Of a DNA stretch of 64,000 bases, positions 10,939-22,454 are shown one piece after another (position 1 is the stretch's first letter; each line of letters starts with the position of its first letter). Below the pieces are notes generated by a model. The model had not been told where the DNA came from. It did no database searches and was given only the letters and a program-made list of their open reading frames with translations. The stretch is from the NCBI GenBank assembly GCA_026182355.1, contig JAPFBL010000222.1, positions 1,207,001-1,271,000 on the forward strand, written 5' to 3'. A program made the translations under genes and the position numbers. The DNA is from Hermatobates lingyangjiaoensis (taxonomy: Eukaryota > Arthropoda > Insecta > Hemiptera > Hermatobatidae).

Positions 10939-13779
10939 TCATCTGATTAAATTTAGACCAGGGGAATTTCTTGCACCCAATAACCAAATGAAGGCTTCCT
11001 CAGAAGCTCTTAGAGTGGTCTGGGTGTCATCATTTGAGAGTTTTCTTAATACTTTAACCCTGAAGCAATCGTCGAAGGGAAGGTTATGGAGATTGGCGTG
11101 GGTAGCAACAGGCAGCTGCTTGCGTTGACCAACTGATGACCTGTGACCATTCATACGGAGGCTAAGTGACGTGGAAGTCAGGCCCACATAGAATGAGTCA
11201 CATTGTGTGCAGTCCAGACGATAAACACAATTGCTGGAAGTGCAGGAACTAGCAAAGGAGGGAGGGTATGAATGGTTGTTCACTGTCGAAATGAAATGGC
11301 TGTCAGGATTGATGATGGGACAGGTGAGGCATTTCCATCTGCCACATTGCTTTGTGCCGAAAGTGTCAGGTGCAGGCCTGGAACGTTTAAAACTTCTATG
11401 GGAGAAGATATTGCCCAGAGTGGGGGGTCGTCTAAAGGAAATCCGGGGTGATTTGGTGAAAATATTGGAAGTGGTCGGAGAGGATGACAGGAGAGGGAAG
11501 AGTTCCTTGATGACTAAGCGTAACTTATTAATTGTGGGAAAGTATGTGGTGGTGAGGAAGGGGCTATTATTATCGGAAATGCAATTATTTCGAGGTGTAT
11601 GAATGATTCCAGCCGGGATGATACGCTTGTCAAGAAGATGTTGGGGGTAGCCACGTTCAAGAAATTTATTTTTCAGTTGACTAATCTGGTGTCGTTTGTC
11701 CTGAATATTGCTACAAATTCTATGGATACGATGTGAAAGGGAACGTGGAATAGACTTCATAATGTGTGGCGGGTGACAACTGCTGAAATGGAGATATTGT
11801 CGGGGATTGGTTGGCTTTGTGTATATGGAGGTGACCAAACTACCTTTGTCTATGGTGATATTAACATCTAAAAAGGTTATAGCTTTATCAGAAACGGACT
11901 GAGTGAATGAGATGGAGGGGGAAAAATGTTCAAATGAGTTGATAAAAGAGGTCAAATTGGCTTCCCCGTGGGGCCATATAAAAAAGATGTCATCTATGTA
12001 ACGGGTATAGAGAAGGGGCAAGAGAGAGCAGGTATTGAGAAAGGCCTGTTCTAGCTTTGCCATGAACAGACATGCGAGAGATGGGGCCATACTAGTTCCC
12101 ATTGCTGTACCTCTGACTTGGAGATAGTATGTATCATCAAACACGAAGGCATTGTGTTTGAGGACAAACTCGGAAAGCTGTAGGATAAAATCAGTGGAAG
12201 GGGATGATGGATGGGGTCTGAGATTAAGAAAGAAACGTAAGGCGTTTAAACCCTCATCGTGATCAATAACTGTGTATAAGGATTTTACATCCATTGTAAC
12301 CAGTAGAGGGGCATGATCAGGGGTAGCAGGAAGGGAAAGATTTTTAACTTTCTGTAAGAAATGAAAAGTGTCCTTACAAAAAGATGGCTGACTGGACACA
12401 AGAGGTTGGAGAATAGCATCAACGAAAGCAGAGATGCGCTCGGTGACACTGCCACAACTGGAGACTATTGGTCGGCCTGGAGGAGGATTATAGGGCATTT
12501 TGAAATCTTTATGGATCTTAGGGAGGAGGTAAAAGACGGGGCAACGAGGTGAGTTGGGAATAAGTAGGGAGATATCTTTTTTCGAGAGTCCCTCGCGGAC
12601 GGAGTGATTTTTAAGTAAATTAACCAGTTCTAAACGGAAGTTATGGGTGGGATCAGAAGGAAGAGAAAGGTAAAAGGTTTGATCAAGGAGTTGTCTCATA
12701 ACCTCTCCGCGGTAGACGGAACGGTCAATGAGAACCACTGTTGATCCTTTGTCGGCAGGCATAATAAGAAGGTCGGGATTGTTGGACAAGGTCTTGATAG
12801 CCCTTCTTTCGAGAGGCTTAAGGCTGTCAGGGGGACTGAGAGATTTAAGGAAACTAGGGTTGGAAGTTTTACTGAGTAGAAGTGTTATAAATTGTTCTAG
12901 AGGGTGAGAAGCAGATAGAGGTGGTGGTTCATTCGGGGAAGGAGGTTTGAATTTAGCGAGCGAGGTATGGACTTTGTGGCTAAGGGGATCCGGTTCGTTA
13001 TTTTGTGATTTGAAAAAATACATCCATCGGAGAGACCTACAGAACATTTGTATATCCTCCATTAATTTTATATGGTTCACTTTAGGAACTGGGCAGAAAG
13101 AGAGTCCCTTGGAAAGAACACTCTTTTCATACGTTGTAAGAGAATGAGAGGAAAGATTGCAAATATTTAGATTCTTTTCGGGGGGTTTCATGGTAGTATA
13201 ATGGTCTTGGTAACTGCTTGGAAAATTGGTTGAAGGCTCAGATACGGGTGTGGTGGAAGGAGAAAGTGTAACGGAGGGTTCAAAATTATTTAAAAATACT
13301 GGAGGATGGCATAGCGGACTTTTTGGGGAACCAGAGGGGATCTGAAAAGGGAGAGTCAGGCCTGCTCTGAAGTAGCTACAGATAAGTTTAGAAAGTTTTT
13401 TGGAACAAGAGGATCGGGCCATATCAAGGTACTTTTGGGCAGTGAACAAATGCTGATTAATATTAATGATGTAGCTAGGTGAAAGAGAAAGTAAAATTTT
13501 AATAACAGAATTGAGTTTGTGTAAGTAAGAAATACGGAGTTGTTCATAATGACGAAGTGTAGTCGAAGTTAGTTCGAGGGAACACAAAAACCCAAAGGCA
13601 GCAATCTGACCTCGGAAGGATGGAGGAATAGCAGATAGAGGAACTTTCACTGTTAATCCATTGGGAGGAATGTTAAGCCCAAGACAGGTAGTAAGGAATT
13701 CAATGTGGGACGTGCATTTAATAAGTTTGAGGGAAAGGAATTTTACCTGGTTTAACCAAAAGGGGATAGGGTTCTGCAT
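10939..13779 (-). CDS. PLE reverse transcriptase with C-terminal GIY-YIG endonuclease, 946 aa
   Basis: This single uninterrupted frame encodes the polyprotein that copies PLE RNA and is thought to nick the target. Visible landmarks are PADKG (341-345), LPKIHK (419-424) and GRPIVS (435-440), typical of PLE fingers. Motif A is MDVKSLY (496-502), motif B GTAMGTSMAPSLA (557-569), catalytic YIDD (594-597) and FLDV (637-640). A Cys cluster CGRWKCLTC (812-820) precedes the endonuclease: CVYRLDC (851-857), YVGLT (864-868), Arg875, His879 and the acidic EE at 926-927. The motif B form MGTS resembles Neptune-like PLEs. The start is the first Met after an in-frame A/T-rich repeat; the true start could differ. 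Length suits a complete EN-positive PLE. No broken catalytic residue is seen. Confidence 0.9.
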   Translation of the reverse strand: MQNPIPFWLNQVKFLSLKLIKCTSHIEFLTTCLGLNIPPNGLTVKVPLSAIPPSFRGQIAAFGFLCSLELTSTTLRHYEQLRISYLHKLNSVIKILLSLSPSYIININQHLFTAQKYLDMARSSCSKKLSKLICSYFRAGLTLPFQIPSGSPKSPLCHPPVFLNNFEPSVTLSPSTTPVSEPSTNFPSSYQDHYTTMKPPEKNLNICNLSSHSLTTYEKSVLSKGLSFCPVPKVNHIKLMEDIQMFCRSLRWMYFFKSQNNEPDPLSHKVHTSLAKFKPPSPNEPPPLSASHPLEQFITLLLSKTSNPSFLKSLSPPDSLKPLERRAIKTLSNNPDLLIMPADKGSTVVLIDRSVYRGEVMRQLLDQTFYLSLPSDPTHNFRLELVNLLKNHSVREGLSKKDISLLIPNSPRCPVFYLLPKIHKDFKMPYNPPPGRPIVSSCGSVTERISAFVDAILQPLVSSQPSFCKDTFHFLQKVKNLSLPATPDHAPLLVTMDVKSLYTVIDHDEGLNALRFFLNLRPHPSSPSTDFILQLSEFVLKHNAFVFDDTYYLQVRGTAMGTSMAPSLACLFMAKLEQAFLNTCSLLPLLYTRYIDDIFFIWPHGEANLTSFINSFEHFSPSISFTQSVSDKAITFLDVNITIDKGSLVTSIYTKPTNPRQYLHFSSCHPPHIMKSIPRSLSHRIHRICSNIQDKRHQISQLKNKFLERGYPQHLLDKRIIPAGIIHTPRNNCISDNNSPFLTTTYFPTINKLRLVIKELFPLLSSSPTTSNIFTKSPRISFRRPPTLGNIFSHRSFKRSRPAPDTFGTKQCGRWKCLTCPIINPDSHFISTVNNHSYPPSFASSCTSSNCVYRLDCTQCDSFYVGLTSTSLSLRMNGHRSSVGQRKQLPVATHANLHNLPFDDCFRVKVLRKLSNDDTQTTLRASEEAFIWLLGARNSPGLNLIR

Positions 13780-13805
13780 GATGAAACAATCAAACCTGAA
13801 TGCAC

Positions 13806-13870
13806 AGAAAAAAATATATATTATATATATATATATATATTATATATATTATATATATATATATATATAT
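13806..13870. repeat. (TA)n microsatellite
   Basis: Nearly pure TA dinucleotides occur directly upstream of the PLE coding region; a similar tract at 13986-14034 bounds the next fragment. Confidence 0.9.
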
Positions 13871-13981
13871 ATGAAAAAAGACAACAAATAGAAGAAGCGA
13901 GAAAACTTACTGGGTCGATATTTCGAACTGAAGTTCGTCGTCAGGGAGAAGAAGGGAAGAAGAAGGGAAGAGGAAGAGGCC

Positions 13982-13985
<4 letters not shown>
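13871..13985 (-). mobile_element. PLE terminal fragment with hammerhead-like motif
   Basis: On the minus strand, CTGACGA is followed by a hairpin (CGAAC...GTTC) and GAAATATCGAC (13912-13950). The rest is polypurine on the plus strand (GAAGGGAAGAAG). It is bounded on both sides by (TA)n. It looks like a solo PLE end of a different subfamily from the intact copy. Confidence 0.5.
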
Positions 13986-14032
<47 letters not shown>

Positions 14033-14036
<4 letters not shown>

Positions 14037-14214
14037 CAAACCACAATATGAAATGGGGAAAAAAAAGACCAAGATTTTTCAACCGTAACAAGCGGTCTTC
14101 GTCCGAGTCAAAACCTCAGTTGGGTTTTGACTCTGTCGAAGACTCTTTGTTACGGTTGAAAGATCTTAGTCTTTTTTTTTCCCATTTCATATTGTGGTTT
14201 AATCATTGATTGTT
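14033..14214. repeat. (TA)n-anchored palindromic hammerhead cassette
   Basis: The left arm (ATGATCAAACCACAATATG, then CAACCGTAACAAGCGGTCTTC) and right arm (TTACGGTTGAAAGATCTTAG, then CATATTGTGGTTTAATCATT) are inverted copies around CAAAACCTCAGTTGGGTTTTG at 14109-14129. The right arm is followed by TGTTTCACGTGTTTATG and (TA)n. The ribozyme core is mutated here (TCTGTCGA). Confidence 0.75.
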
Positions 14215-14473
14215 GTTTCACGTGTTTATGTATATATATATATATATTATATGATATTCACTACCATTTGTGTGAAAGAAAACATAAGAAGAGCTTTAAA
14301 CAAAAACAGTTGATATAAATAAACATTAATCAAAAAATAAAAAAAAGTTTTGTGATCGCTTTTATGTGTATTTAGTTTGGAGAACCTGATTTATAGTTTA
14401 CCTACTACAATAAGGAAAATAGCTAGGAGACTATAATCTGTGAATAAAAAGGTCGTGAATGTGGAAACTGCGA

Positions 14474-14860
14474 TGAATGAATGAATGAATACATCTTTAT
14501 TGAGGACCATTTGCCCAAGTTATACAGACTGGGGTAGCCGTACTGAGAGCACTGGGTGCTCCCCACCAGGCTTTTTCCCCTTCGTTCCTTAATAACAATT
14601 AATAAATAATTAAAAATAAAAATAATAATAATATTAATATACAAAAAATAATATTAAAAACAATTAAAAATAATAATAACAATAATTTTAATAATAATAA
14701 TAATAATAATAAACATGAATATGTAATGATATTGTAATAATAAGTATAATCATGGTAAAAGTATTAATAATAATAATAATTCTAAGATAGTAATAATAAT
14801 AATGTACACTAATGATAATATATATCATTATAATTTAATGTAATTTAATGATTCTTTAAA
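14474..14860 (-). mobile_element. 3' end of a Jockey-type non-LTR element
   Basis: Read on the minus strand it ends with a (CATT)n-type tail. Before that lie a GCCTGGTGGGGAGCACCCAG stretch and a long run rich in ATT/TAT triplets. The same layout (GGGGGAAAAGCCCGGTGGGC, CGTACGGCTACCCC, CATTCATTCATTC) ends the Jockey element at 63.48-63.90 kb. Only the 3' untranslated region is present. Confidence 0.75.
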
Positions 14861-16250
14861 TTACAAACTTAAATCAACTTTCTTTTACCTGGAACAAATA
14901 TATATTCCCCACTTAAGGGTTTAAAATGACCCCTTTTCAAGCACTGGAAGGATGCAAGACACTTGGCACCAAATGTACTGCCTGGTACCCTATCAGGGAT
15001 TAACCTTGTCCTAAGGGACTCAAAAATACTAAATCAGGAAACTGTAATATACACAGAACCACTGAACGCATTGCAGTCATAGCATAGCGAACTCTCGCCT
15101 TCTGTCGTCCTGAACTTTAGCATCAAATACAGACTTAGCACATTACTCATCATGAACCATTTAATTAATAGTTCTTTATATTTAAACTATCAATCGTGCT
15201 AGAAGTACATATAATTTAGAATTGTTCGAAACATCTAGCCACCTCATATATGACTGCTATAATATGGAATCAAGTAGATCTGCTCTCAATACCCAGTACA
15301 AATTCAAAAAAAAAACATTGTTTCATTCTGTAAATTCTCATACGTATAGCATTGATTGCACTTTTTTACTATAATAAAAATTTGAAATTATTTGTTATTA
15401 TTGATATTAAATTAGTTTAAATTAAGCTTATCAGCTTGTCAATTAATTAAATATTATATTTATTTAATACTTTTGCTTTATTTTGCAAACAATAAATTTT
15501 TATTTACTATACATAAATAAATTTATAATTTCAATAAATAAAAAAAGGATTGAGAACAAATATTTGTAAAGGCTTGCGACAACAATAACAATTTAAACAA
15601 TATTAAGTTCTACAACATAAACATAAATACGCTATGCCAGAATGAAATATGTAAGAAATTCATAAAAATGCAAATATCTATGCTCAATAAATTTTAAAAT
15701 TTCAGAATAAACATTAAGTGGCTATTCAATTAAGAAAACACATTTTTTGAAGTTATTGCTGAAATTCTCCACATAACATATACAAGTATTATTTAGAAAA
15801 ATAATGTATTTGAAGTATATGGTTTTCCTCTCATAACTGAACAACTTTAACTGTTGTCAGATTATATATCTTGAGGCTAAGAGATCAAAGAATCCACAGA
15901 GCTAACACGACTTTTAATAAGCTTTCTCTTAATTATCCTAAACTTCTGTAACTGTTCATGTAAATTTAAAATACTAGTTATAAGTTCCAAGGGCTAATCC
16001 TTTCTTATACAGTTTTTTGTAAACCAAAACTATTTTTATGGTTCAGTTCTGTAAATTGTAAACGGGACGCGGATTCTCGACTCGTTCCAGTCTTTACCTC
16101 CACATTATAATCAGAAAGGATATTACATATTTCAGTTTAAAATGTTGTTACTTAACAAATAGTAATCATGTAACATAAACGTGAAGAAACTCATTGCCAC
16201 TTTGAACAGTTGTTTTCTTGATAAAACTACATCATGTAAAAATTTTATAT
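14861..16250. other. AT-rich stretch, no gene seen
   Basis: No recognisable coding motif or repeat terminus was found. Confidence 0.3.
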
Positions 16251-16252
16251 AT

Positions 16253-16480
16253 ACGAGGTGTGATCAAAAAGTAAGGACACTTTTTAATTTCGCGCACTCC
16301 GTACACTCTAATTTCAAAATTAGTTTTTTTTTGTTCAGTTTGTTCACTCGTCATGATCGTATGTTCACATTTTAACAATATAGCATATGCTGTTTTTATG
16401 TCATAGACTAGGTGAGAAGAAGACGCTGAAACTTCATTGCATTTGGTCAAAAATTAGCTCCATGAATTGGTTAAGAAGAA
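16253..16480 (+). mobile_element. mariner-like terminal fragment
   Basis: TACGAGGTGTGATCAAAAAG at 16253-16272, followed by TAAGGACACTTTTT, matches the consensus form of mariner terminal inverted repeats. No matching second end or transposase is visible, so this is a truncated copy. A similar GGGTGATCAAAAAGTC stands at 54735. Confidence 0.5.
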
Positions 16481-16488
16481 AAATGTTT

Positions 16489-17008
16489 AAGTGAAGGAGA
16501 GAAAGAGTGAGATAGCCGGAAGGAGAAGGATGGAGGGAGAGAGAGAGGGTGGGAAAAAAGAAATTTTAAGTTTGTTATTTTATCTGTAACTAAAAATATT
16601 CAAAATTTTATGGTAAATCTGAATAATAATTTGAATAATGCATTACTTATAACAAAGTATGGTAAATTAAATAAAGAACTGTATAAAATGTTCACACGCC
16701 TATTACTATGGAGTTTGTTTTAAATTAGTGTTCTTAAAGTGAAGTTATTTAAAGTATAACTCTTAATTGTAATCAGCTGTAGCCGGGTCAACAGAAAACT
16801 AATATTTATAAATAAACAGCTATCCTAGTGGTACTCTCTTTCTCGCTCACTCACTCTCACTCGCTCTCTTTCTTTCCCACTCCCTTCTCTCCCATTTCTC
16901 TCTCATCCCATCACTCTTTCTACATCCCTCTTATCTCCTTTTTTCCCACCCATCTCTCTCTCCCTCCATCCTTCTCCTTCCGGCTCTCTCACTCTTTCTC
17001 TCCTTCAT
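16489..17008. repeat. Inverted polypurine/polypyrimidine arms (about 68 bp)
   Basis: The purine-rich arm 16489-16556 (GAAGGAGAGAAAGAGTGAGA, then GCCGGAAGGAGAAGGATGGA) is the near-exact reverse complement of 16937-17006 in the polypyrimidine tract. About 380 bp lies between them. Confidence 0.8.
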
Positions 17009-17222
17009 TTCCTCTTTCCCACCCCCTCCCACCCCATTCCTTTTTTTACCTCCCTTTTTATCTCCCTTTCCTTCACCCATCTCTCTCTCCACCTCTTTAT
17101 CTTTCTTTCTTTCTCTCTCTCTCTCTCTTCCCTCTCTCTCTCCCTCTTCCCCTCTTTCCCACTGCCCTGTCACCCCATCCTCTCTCTCTCACTCTCTCTC
17201 TCTCCCTCACTCTCTCTCTTTC
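16836..17222. repeat. Polypyrimidine low-complexity tract (CTCT-rich)
   Basis: About 390 bases consist almost only of C and T on the plus strand, with imperfect TCTC, TTCC and CACTC units. The long frames over it on both strands are composition artefacts. Such tracts can adopt triplex structure. Confidence 0.9.
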
Positions 17223-17279
17223 ATCCTTGCATCATATCACTCTTGCGCAAGCACTGGCCAAAAGTTCAATTTAGCACAT

Positions 17280-18940
17280 ATCCATCAACTGAAAACTCAA
17301 GATCACAATAATTAAATCATTAACAATAACAAGTTTTGATATATTACTCTAATTTTACTAGTTATCTTCTTTGGAACGAATGTCGTCGATTCAGTCAGTG
17401 TTATTTTGAATACAGTTGTATTGATACAATACTAAAACACTTACTGACATAAACGTTTGCACATTTATTGTTTCTTCACAATATTTATCCATTTCATCAA
17501 TGCGAATAATTTAATAAAGATCATACTTCTTAGTAATTTAATAATTTTTTTCAAAATACGTTAATTACAGCATATTTATCCTTTTTTAATTTATGTATAT
17601 AATTTTACAACAGGGAAAACCTAATATTCTAAAATATAAGCATCTTCAATACAAGTTTTACGGATAAAGTAAGACCAATAATTATAAAAATCCTAAACAT
17701 TTTGATGAATACATGTGGGATTTTATCAAGATTAGATAGACATGACAAATTTTGTAAGGAACACACATTCTCTTATAGATTAATCATTCCATTATTTAAT
17801 AGTCAGCTAATTTCCCCTTAGAGTCCAATCAATTTTTTGATAATAACATTTTTAAAAATGCTGTATAATTATTTTAAGACTAAGTTAAGTAGTAAAGAAA
17901 CCAGGTTACTGTAGGATCGGTTCCATCAATGATATCTGCTAGATGAAAGGGTTACATAAACACTCCAGAATAATATGCCCCTTTGCAAATTAGTCTACCA
18001 AAATTAGGATAATGTCGATCACCTGCTAATGGTGTCCCTTGCATAATCTGACGCAGTCAATACAGGACTACCTACAATACGCTATCAATTTACCACCTCT
18101 AGAAAATTAATACTTGTCAAATCCTGACAACGTACGATTTTAAGATGGTTTTGCATCTCAGTCATAAAATCTTAAAAAATAATAAAGAACTCAGAGGATA
18201 GTTTTTTATTTGCGTCATGATTTCCAAATCAATTCTTGTGGTGAAGACATTATCTACATGTACAGAGATATGAAAATATATATACAAAGGAACTGTTTTC
18301 AAATACTTATCCGAAAAACAATGGTGGATAATGTGTTCTATTTTATTTTACCAAAGTATCTTTAAATCAAACAAATATTAAACTTACATAAAAGTTAGAG
18401 GAATATTATAAAAATTTAAACGATTCAAAATTTAATCATTTAATTATAATAATTTGTTATTAAATGTTCACAATTCTGTCTGATATACCTTTCGTGATTT
18501 TTAGGAAAGTGCAACTCCTTTATTCTTTGGTACTAATATTATTATAAGCAGGTCGTATATCCAGGTTGATCTTACTTCCGGAATTCTATAACTCTCCTTA
18601 TTCAAGTGTTTTTGGTTTAAGTTTGGTTTAAATGACTTTTGTATACTCCGAGTGTGGTGCAAATAAGATTTGCATATACACTTAATTTATTCCAACGTTC
18701 ACACTTACAGCTTTTTATAAACACTTAATTTAATACAAACTGAGAAAAAAAATACCTAAGACACTGACGAGTGAATGTCACAGTGTAAATAACAGGCAAG
18801 TTTTGCTCTTAAAGAAAAGCATGAGGGTGGGACTTCAGCTGGTCGTAACTTTCTTAGAACATCGCATAGAGACTAGTGACGGCCTACATTGTCTTCCTCC
18901 AAAAATATCAAAACACTTTGGTATTGTAGACACTATGTCC
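17280..18940. other. AT-rich stretch, no gene seen
   Basis: No coding motif, RNA gene or recognised repeat boundary was found. Confidence 0.3.
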
Positions 18941-18944
18941 TTTT

Positions 18945-19056
18945 TAACTTTACTATAAGTAAAGTATAGTGATTGTGAAAAAAATCTATCTAAAGATTTT
19001 GGCAGAATTACATGTTTAGGGGTCCCCAAAGTAGCTTTATGACGTTTTATCGATGA

Positions 19057-19113
<57 letters not shown>

Positions 19114-20605
19114 TGTGTGTGTGAGTGTATGTGTGTGAGTCTATTCAAATGTTTTGTTGACGGTACAGTCCACAATCTTTTATAGATAAAATTAATATTC
19201 TGCACAAAAATGGGCCTCATAGTTTATGAAATTTTGCCAAAAAATTAGCAATTTATAAAAAAAATCCCTGAAATTTTAATTTCCTCAAAGAACAATAAAA
19301 CTATAAAAACTGAATATTCATCCTGGACTTATTGGCAGGTTTATTTAAATTGTTTACATTGACTTGGAAATTTTTTTTAATGAATCGACTGAAATAAAAC
19401 TTATGTTTATAGATATTAAAAAATTTGAAATAATTTAATGTCTTATATGAGATATAAGAAGAATAATATTTTTGCATGTAAAAAATCAGCGCCTACCAAG
19501 TATATAAGTTCTGATGCTTTCCATACTATGACAGATATATCTAACAAAATGCTGAATCCTTTTTTTTACTCCAAAATGCAACATCTAATCAAGGATGGTG
19601 CATCCTTGAACAAAACTTAATATCAGATGTAGATTTCCTTCTGTTTATGAACTATATTATCTTAGGTATACTGAAGTATGAGTAATGGACTATTTTATTC
19701 TATAAAAGAACTATGTGATTGACAAATACCCTGTTTTTTTCACTATTCTAGTCTAAAAGTTTATATTTATTCTTTAAAACATTTCCAAAAATCCGAATAC
19801 ACTTTTAGTTGAATAACGTTGTTAATTTTGCACACATTTTAAGTTACAAATACATCAATTCTTTGAAAAAGTAGAAGAAGGACACTGCGGACAGATTAAA
19901 ATTAAGAAGCGATAACGCGTTTGTGAAGTACACATTAACACCTGTTGGCGCTAAATGATAACAGTGCCTTCAACTTAGACACCAATTATTATGGATTAAT
20001 TTAATGTACTCAGTTATTTCCTATAAAAAAAATTTTGCTGTTGCAAGATTCATATTTTCACTATCAGTGATACTAGTCAAATAACTTTTATCAATAAAAC
20101 TTTCCTAAACAAAACAAAATAATATATTTCAATATGTTTCAAATACTCAAAACAGTATTTGAAATAACATATGTAGTTATAAACTAAATATTATTAGTGT
20201 AATTGATAGATTGATGAACACAGTCCAATAGTACAATAATAAATACAAAATATTCTATTTAACAATTGGTTAAATGATATCTATCATTTAGATTCAGAAT
20301 AAACATGTAGATAATTAAAAAGTATATATTATAGTAAATGAAATAGAATTAATAAAAAAAGATATTCACATTAAAGAAGCCCTTTTGACTTTAAGATAGC
20401 AATACAGAGTAAACAGAGAAATATAAATGATAGAAATTTTTAAATTGTTAAAACAACAAAAAAGTTTTTTTCAATACATTTTAACCAATTTTGACTAAAG
20501 ATTGATTGTGAAAGCTATTGAAGAGAAAAAAATCATTATGTTGTTAACCAGTTTGAACTTTTTTACTCATAGTAAAGTTGAGTGTAGGCCACTCGAGATT
20601 TTTTT
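18945..20605 (+). mobile_element. Repeat X, longest copy
   Basis: It starts with the palindrome-like CTTTACTATAAGTAAAG (18948) and ends with CATAGTAAAGTTGAGTGTAG plus GCCACTCGAGATTTTT (20569-20603). Blocks along its length match 57945-59320 (left end, TACTGAAGTATGAG, CACTATTCTAGTCTAA) and 36920-38025 (TTTTTAATGAATCGACTGAAA; right end). There is no coding frame of note. A (GT)n tract at 19056-19140 has expanded inside it. The terminal inverted motif ACTATAAGT suggests a DNA transposon, but the class is unknown. Confidence 0.6.
19056..19140. repeat. (GT)n microsatellite
   Basis: It holds about 40 GT dinucleotides with a few GA interruptions, inside repeat X. Confidence 0.95.
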
Positions 20606-22200
20606 CTATAAGGACGAAGATACACCCCGTCATTGAAATAGATTTATGATAAAAAAGATCCTAAAAAGTAGGTTACATACTATTTCAATTAAAAAAATGA
20701 GAAATAATTATTTTAACCATGAATTTGCTTTCTCAACGTTCAAGTTTTTCAAGGTTCTTTTCTCTGACATCCAAATATATTGATTACAACTTTCCCTATC
20801 GACTCAATGCTTACCCTTTCACATTTGGTTTATTCATTAATATTCTATAGCGGTACTAAAACTTGTTGACTAACTGCTATTTGCTAAAACTCGAAGTATG
20901 TAAATAGTAAAATTTAATTAATAATCAAATCACTTGAATATAAATATATATTTTTTCTTTTTTCAGCGCCACTTGATTAAAAACTTCAACTGTTTTAATT
21001 TAGAGATTATATCTGTCTACTCTGTATAATTTAATAAATACGAATGCGTGTATATCATTAATTCAATATATTTCTATATCGGTTATTAAAGAAATAGTTA
21101 TTTAGTAACATATCTAAATTGCTGATAAAATAATGCAAAGGCCCATTTACCAACAGTCTGTTCGTAGGACTACAATTATCCCACATGTTTGGTAGTCCGA
21201 CCCCAGTAGGGATCATCTCGCTATCCCGGGTCCGGAGTTCATTCAAAGTCCCCACCAAAACTGGACCATTCCTACTGATTGTGCTCTAATCAACGAAAAA
21301 AAAGATACTATTTCACGCAGTGATAAGTAAAACTCACCTAAATGCCAGTCAAACTCAACAGATACAGTGATAAACGAATATTCCACGAAGATATATCCAA
21401 TCTTCGGTTTGGAACAACAGCCAGGTTGGGTTGGCTGTTGAGCCAACATTGGTTGAGATACCAATTTTCATTATTTTTAGAAGATAATTTTGACATCATT
21501 TTTTTTTTGTAATATAGAAAATTCATTTTTATTGTTTTTAAAGCAATTACTTTTGCTTATACCAAAAGGAAGAAACAATTAAAAAGTTAAAACTTGCTTC
21601 GTCGTGATACACCAACAAAAAGAAATTTTTTGTTAATTAACAATGTTTGATATCATGTAAAAATGAACTTGCAACAGAAACTTGTCTGGAGGTAAATATG
21701 AACTCATATGAAATTTGTACCGATTTACGCTTAGTAATAATAATTGATACAGCAATCTTAATAAAAAGTTATTTATCTCAGAAATATAAATAAATAAATT
21801 AATAACAAAGTTATTCAAAACATATCAACTGTTTTATATGTTCTTGTTAAGGTTTTTTTATCTATTTTGTTAACTGATACTTAACAGTTTTTAATATTTA
21901 ATATATATATTGATTAAAAACATCTTTTTCTTTTTTGTTTTACCACTAATTCTGTTGCCTTACAAAATATATAAAGTACAAAATACAGAACGGTGGTTCA
22001 AAGCAACTTACTAACAAGTGCAAAGTAACATATGACACACCACACTTAATGTACCAAATACATAGAAATTTGAAATTGCATTGAAATGTGCAATTAGAGG
22101 AAATTTCAAGAGAAGGCAAAGTGAGAGAAACATCTCCACATTGAAAAAACGAATCCAAAAGTTCAAAATATCAGCTGCAATATGTTTCGGTTGCTTTAAG
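20606..22200. other. AT-rich stretch, no gene seen
   Basis: A less AT-rich island at 21140-21290 (CCCGGGTCCGGAGTTC) resembles a repeat or SINE fragment but lacks a B-box. Nothing else was recognised. Confidence 0.3.
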
Positions 22201-22209
22201 TATCCTATA

Positions 22210-22447
22210 CTATTTCATAGTTTATATATACAAATTAAATGAAATGAAACGATTTCACGAACTAAAAAAACTAGATTCACAAAAGGAATACACAGAAAAG
22301 AAATTACAGAAACTCACTACTACCTTCTACTACTTGATGAATTTTGAGCCATAATATTATTCTCAAGATTGCACATATAAAAGTTCACAAATGTGACCCC
22401 TAGTGGGGAACCCATCGCCACACCGTCAATTTGGTAGTATAAGCTTC
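22210..22447 (-). pseudogene. Inverted 5' part of a PLE reverse transcriptase plus PLE terminal sequence
   Basis: Minus-strand translation from about 22443 to 22335 gives YYQIDGVAMGSPLGV, TFVNFYMCNLEN and NIMAQ. This is PLE motif B, which should lie just upstream of the YIDD motif found on the plus strand at 22503. The two halves therefore meet head to head near 22443-22447. To the left, the minus strand continues as a PLE terminal sequence (GAGTTTCTGT near 22317, then a GTGAATCTAGTTTTTTTAG stretch) similar to 24520-24560 and 27128-27200. Confidence 0.75.
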
Positions 22448-22454
22448 CGTCTAT

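Larger units (their letters stand above)
10560..13805 (-). mobile_element. Penelope-like element, apparently intact ORF, between (TA)n tracts
   Basis: The element is bounded by (TA)n at 10534-10555 and 13815-13870. It contains one long reverse transcriptase/GIY-YIG frame on the minus strand, a 3' region of about 380 bp (A-rich on the plus strand) and a hammerhead-like motif at 10605-10646. Insertion into AT microsatellites and ribozyme-bearing terminal repeats are known PLE traits. A full upstream pseudo-LTR is not resolved. Confidence 0.8.

Noticed and set aside
11231..11602. 123-codon plus-strand frame inside the PLE
   Set aside because: Antisense shadow of the long PLE coding frame, with no family motif.
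13849..14091. Frames rich in Ile-Tyr repeats at TA tracts
   Set aside because: Translation of (TA)n gives IYIYIY; these are not proteins.
16828..17274. 148-codon frame (and an opposite 80-codon frame) over the CT-rich tract
   Set aside because: The residues are almost only Ser, Leu, Phe, Pro or Arg, Glu, Gly, as expected from translating polypyrimidine sequence. This is not a gene.
21140..21290. GC-richer island as a SINE or primer-binding site
   Set aside because: CCCGGGTCCGGAGTTC was suggestive, but no B-box consensus, tail or LTR partner was found.
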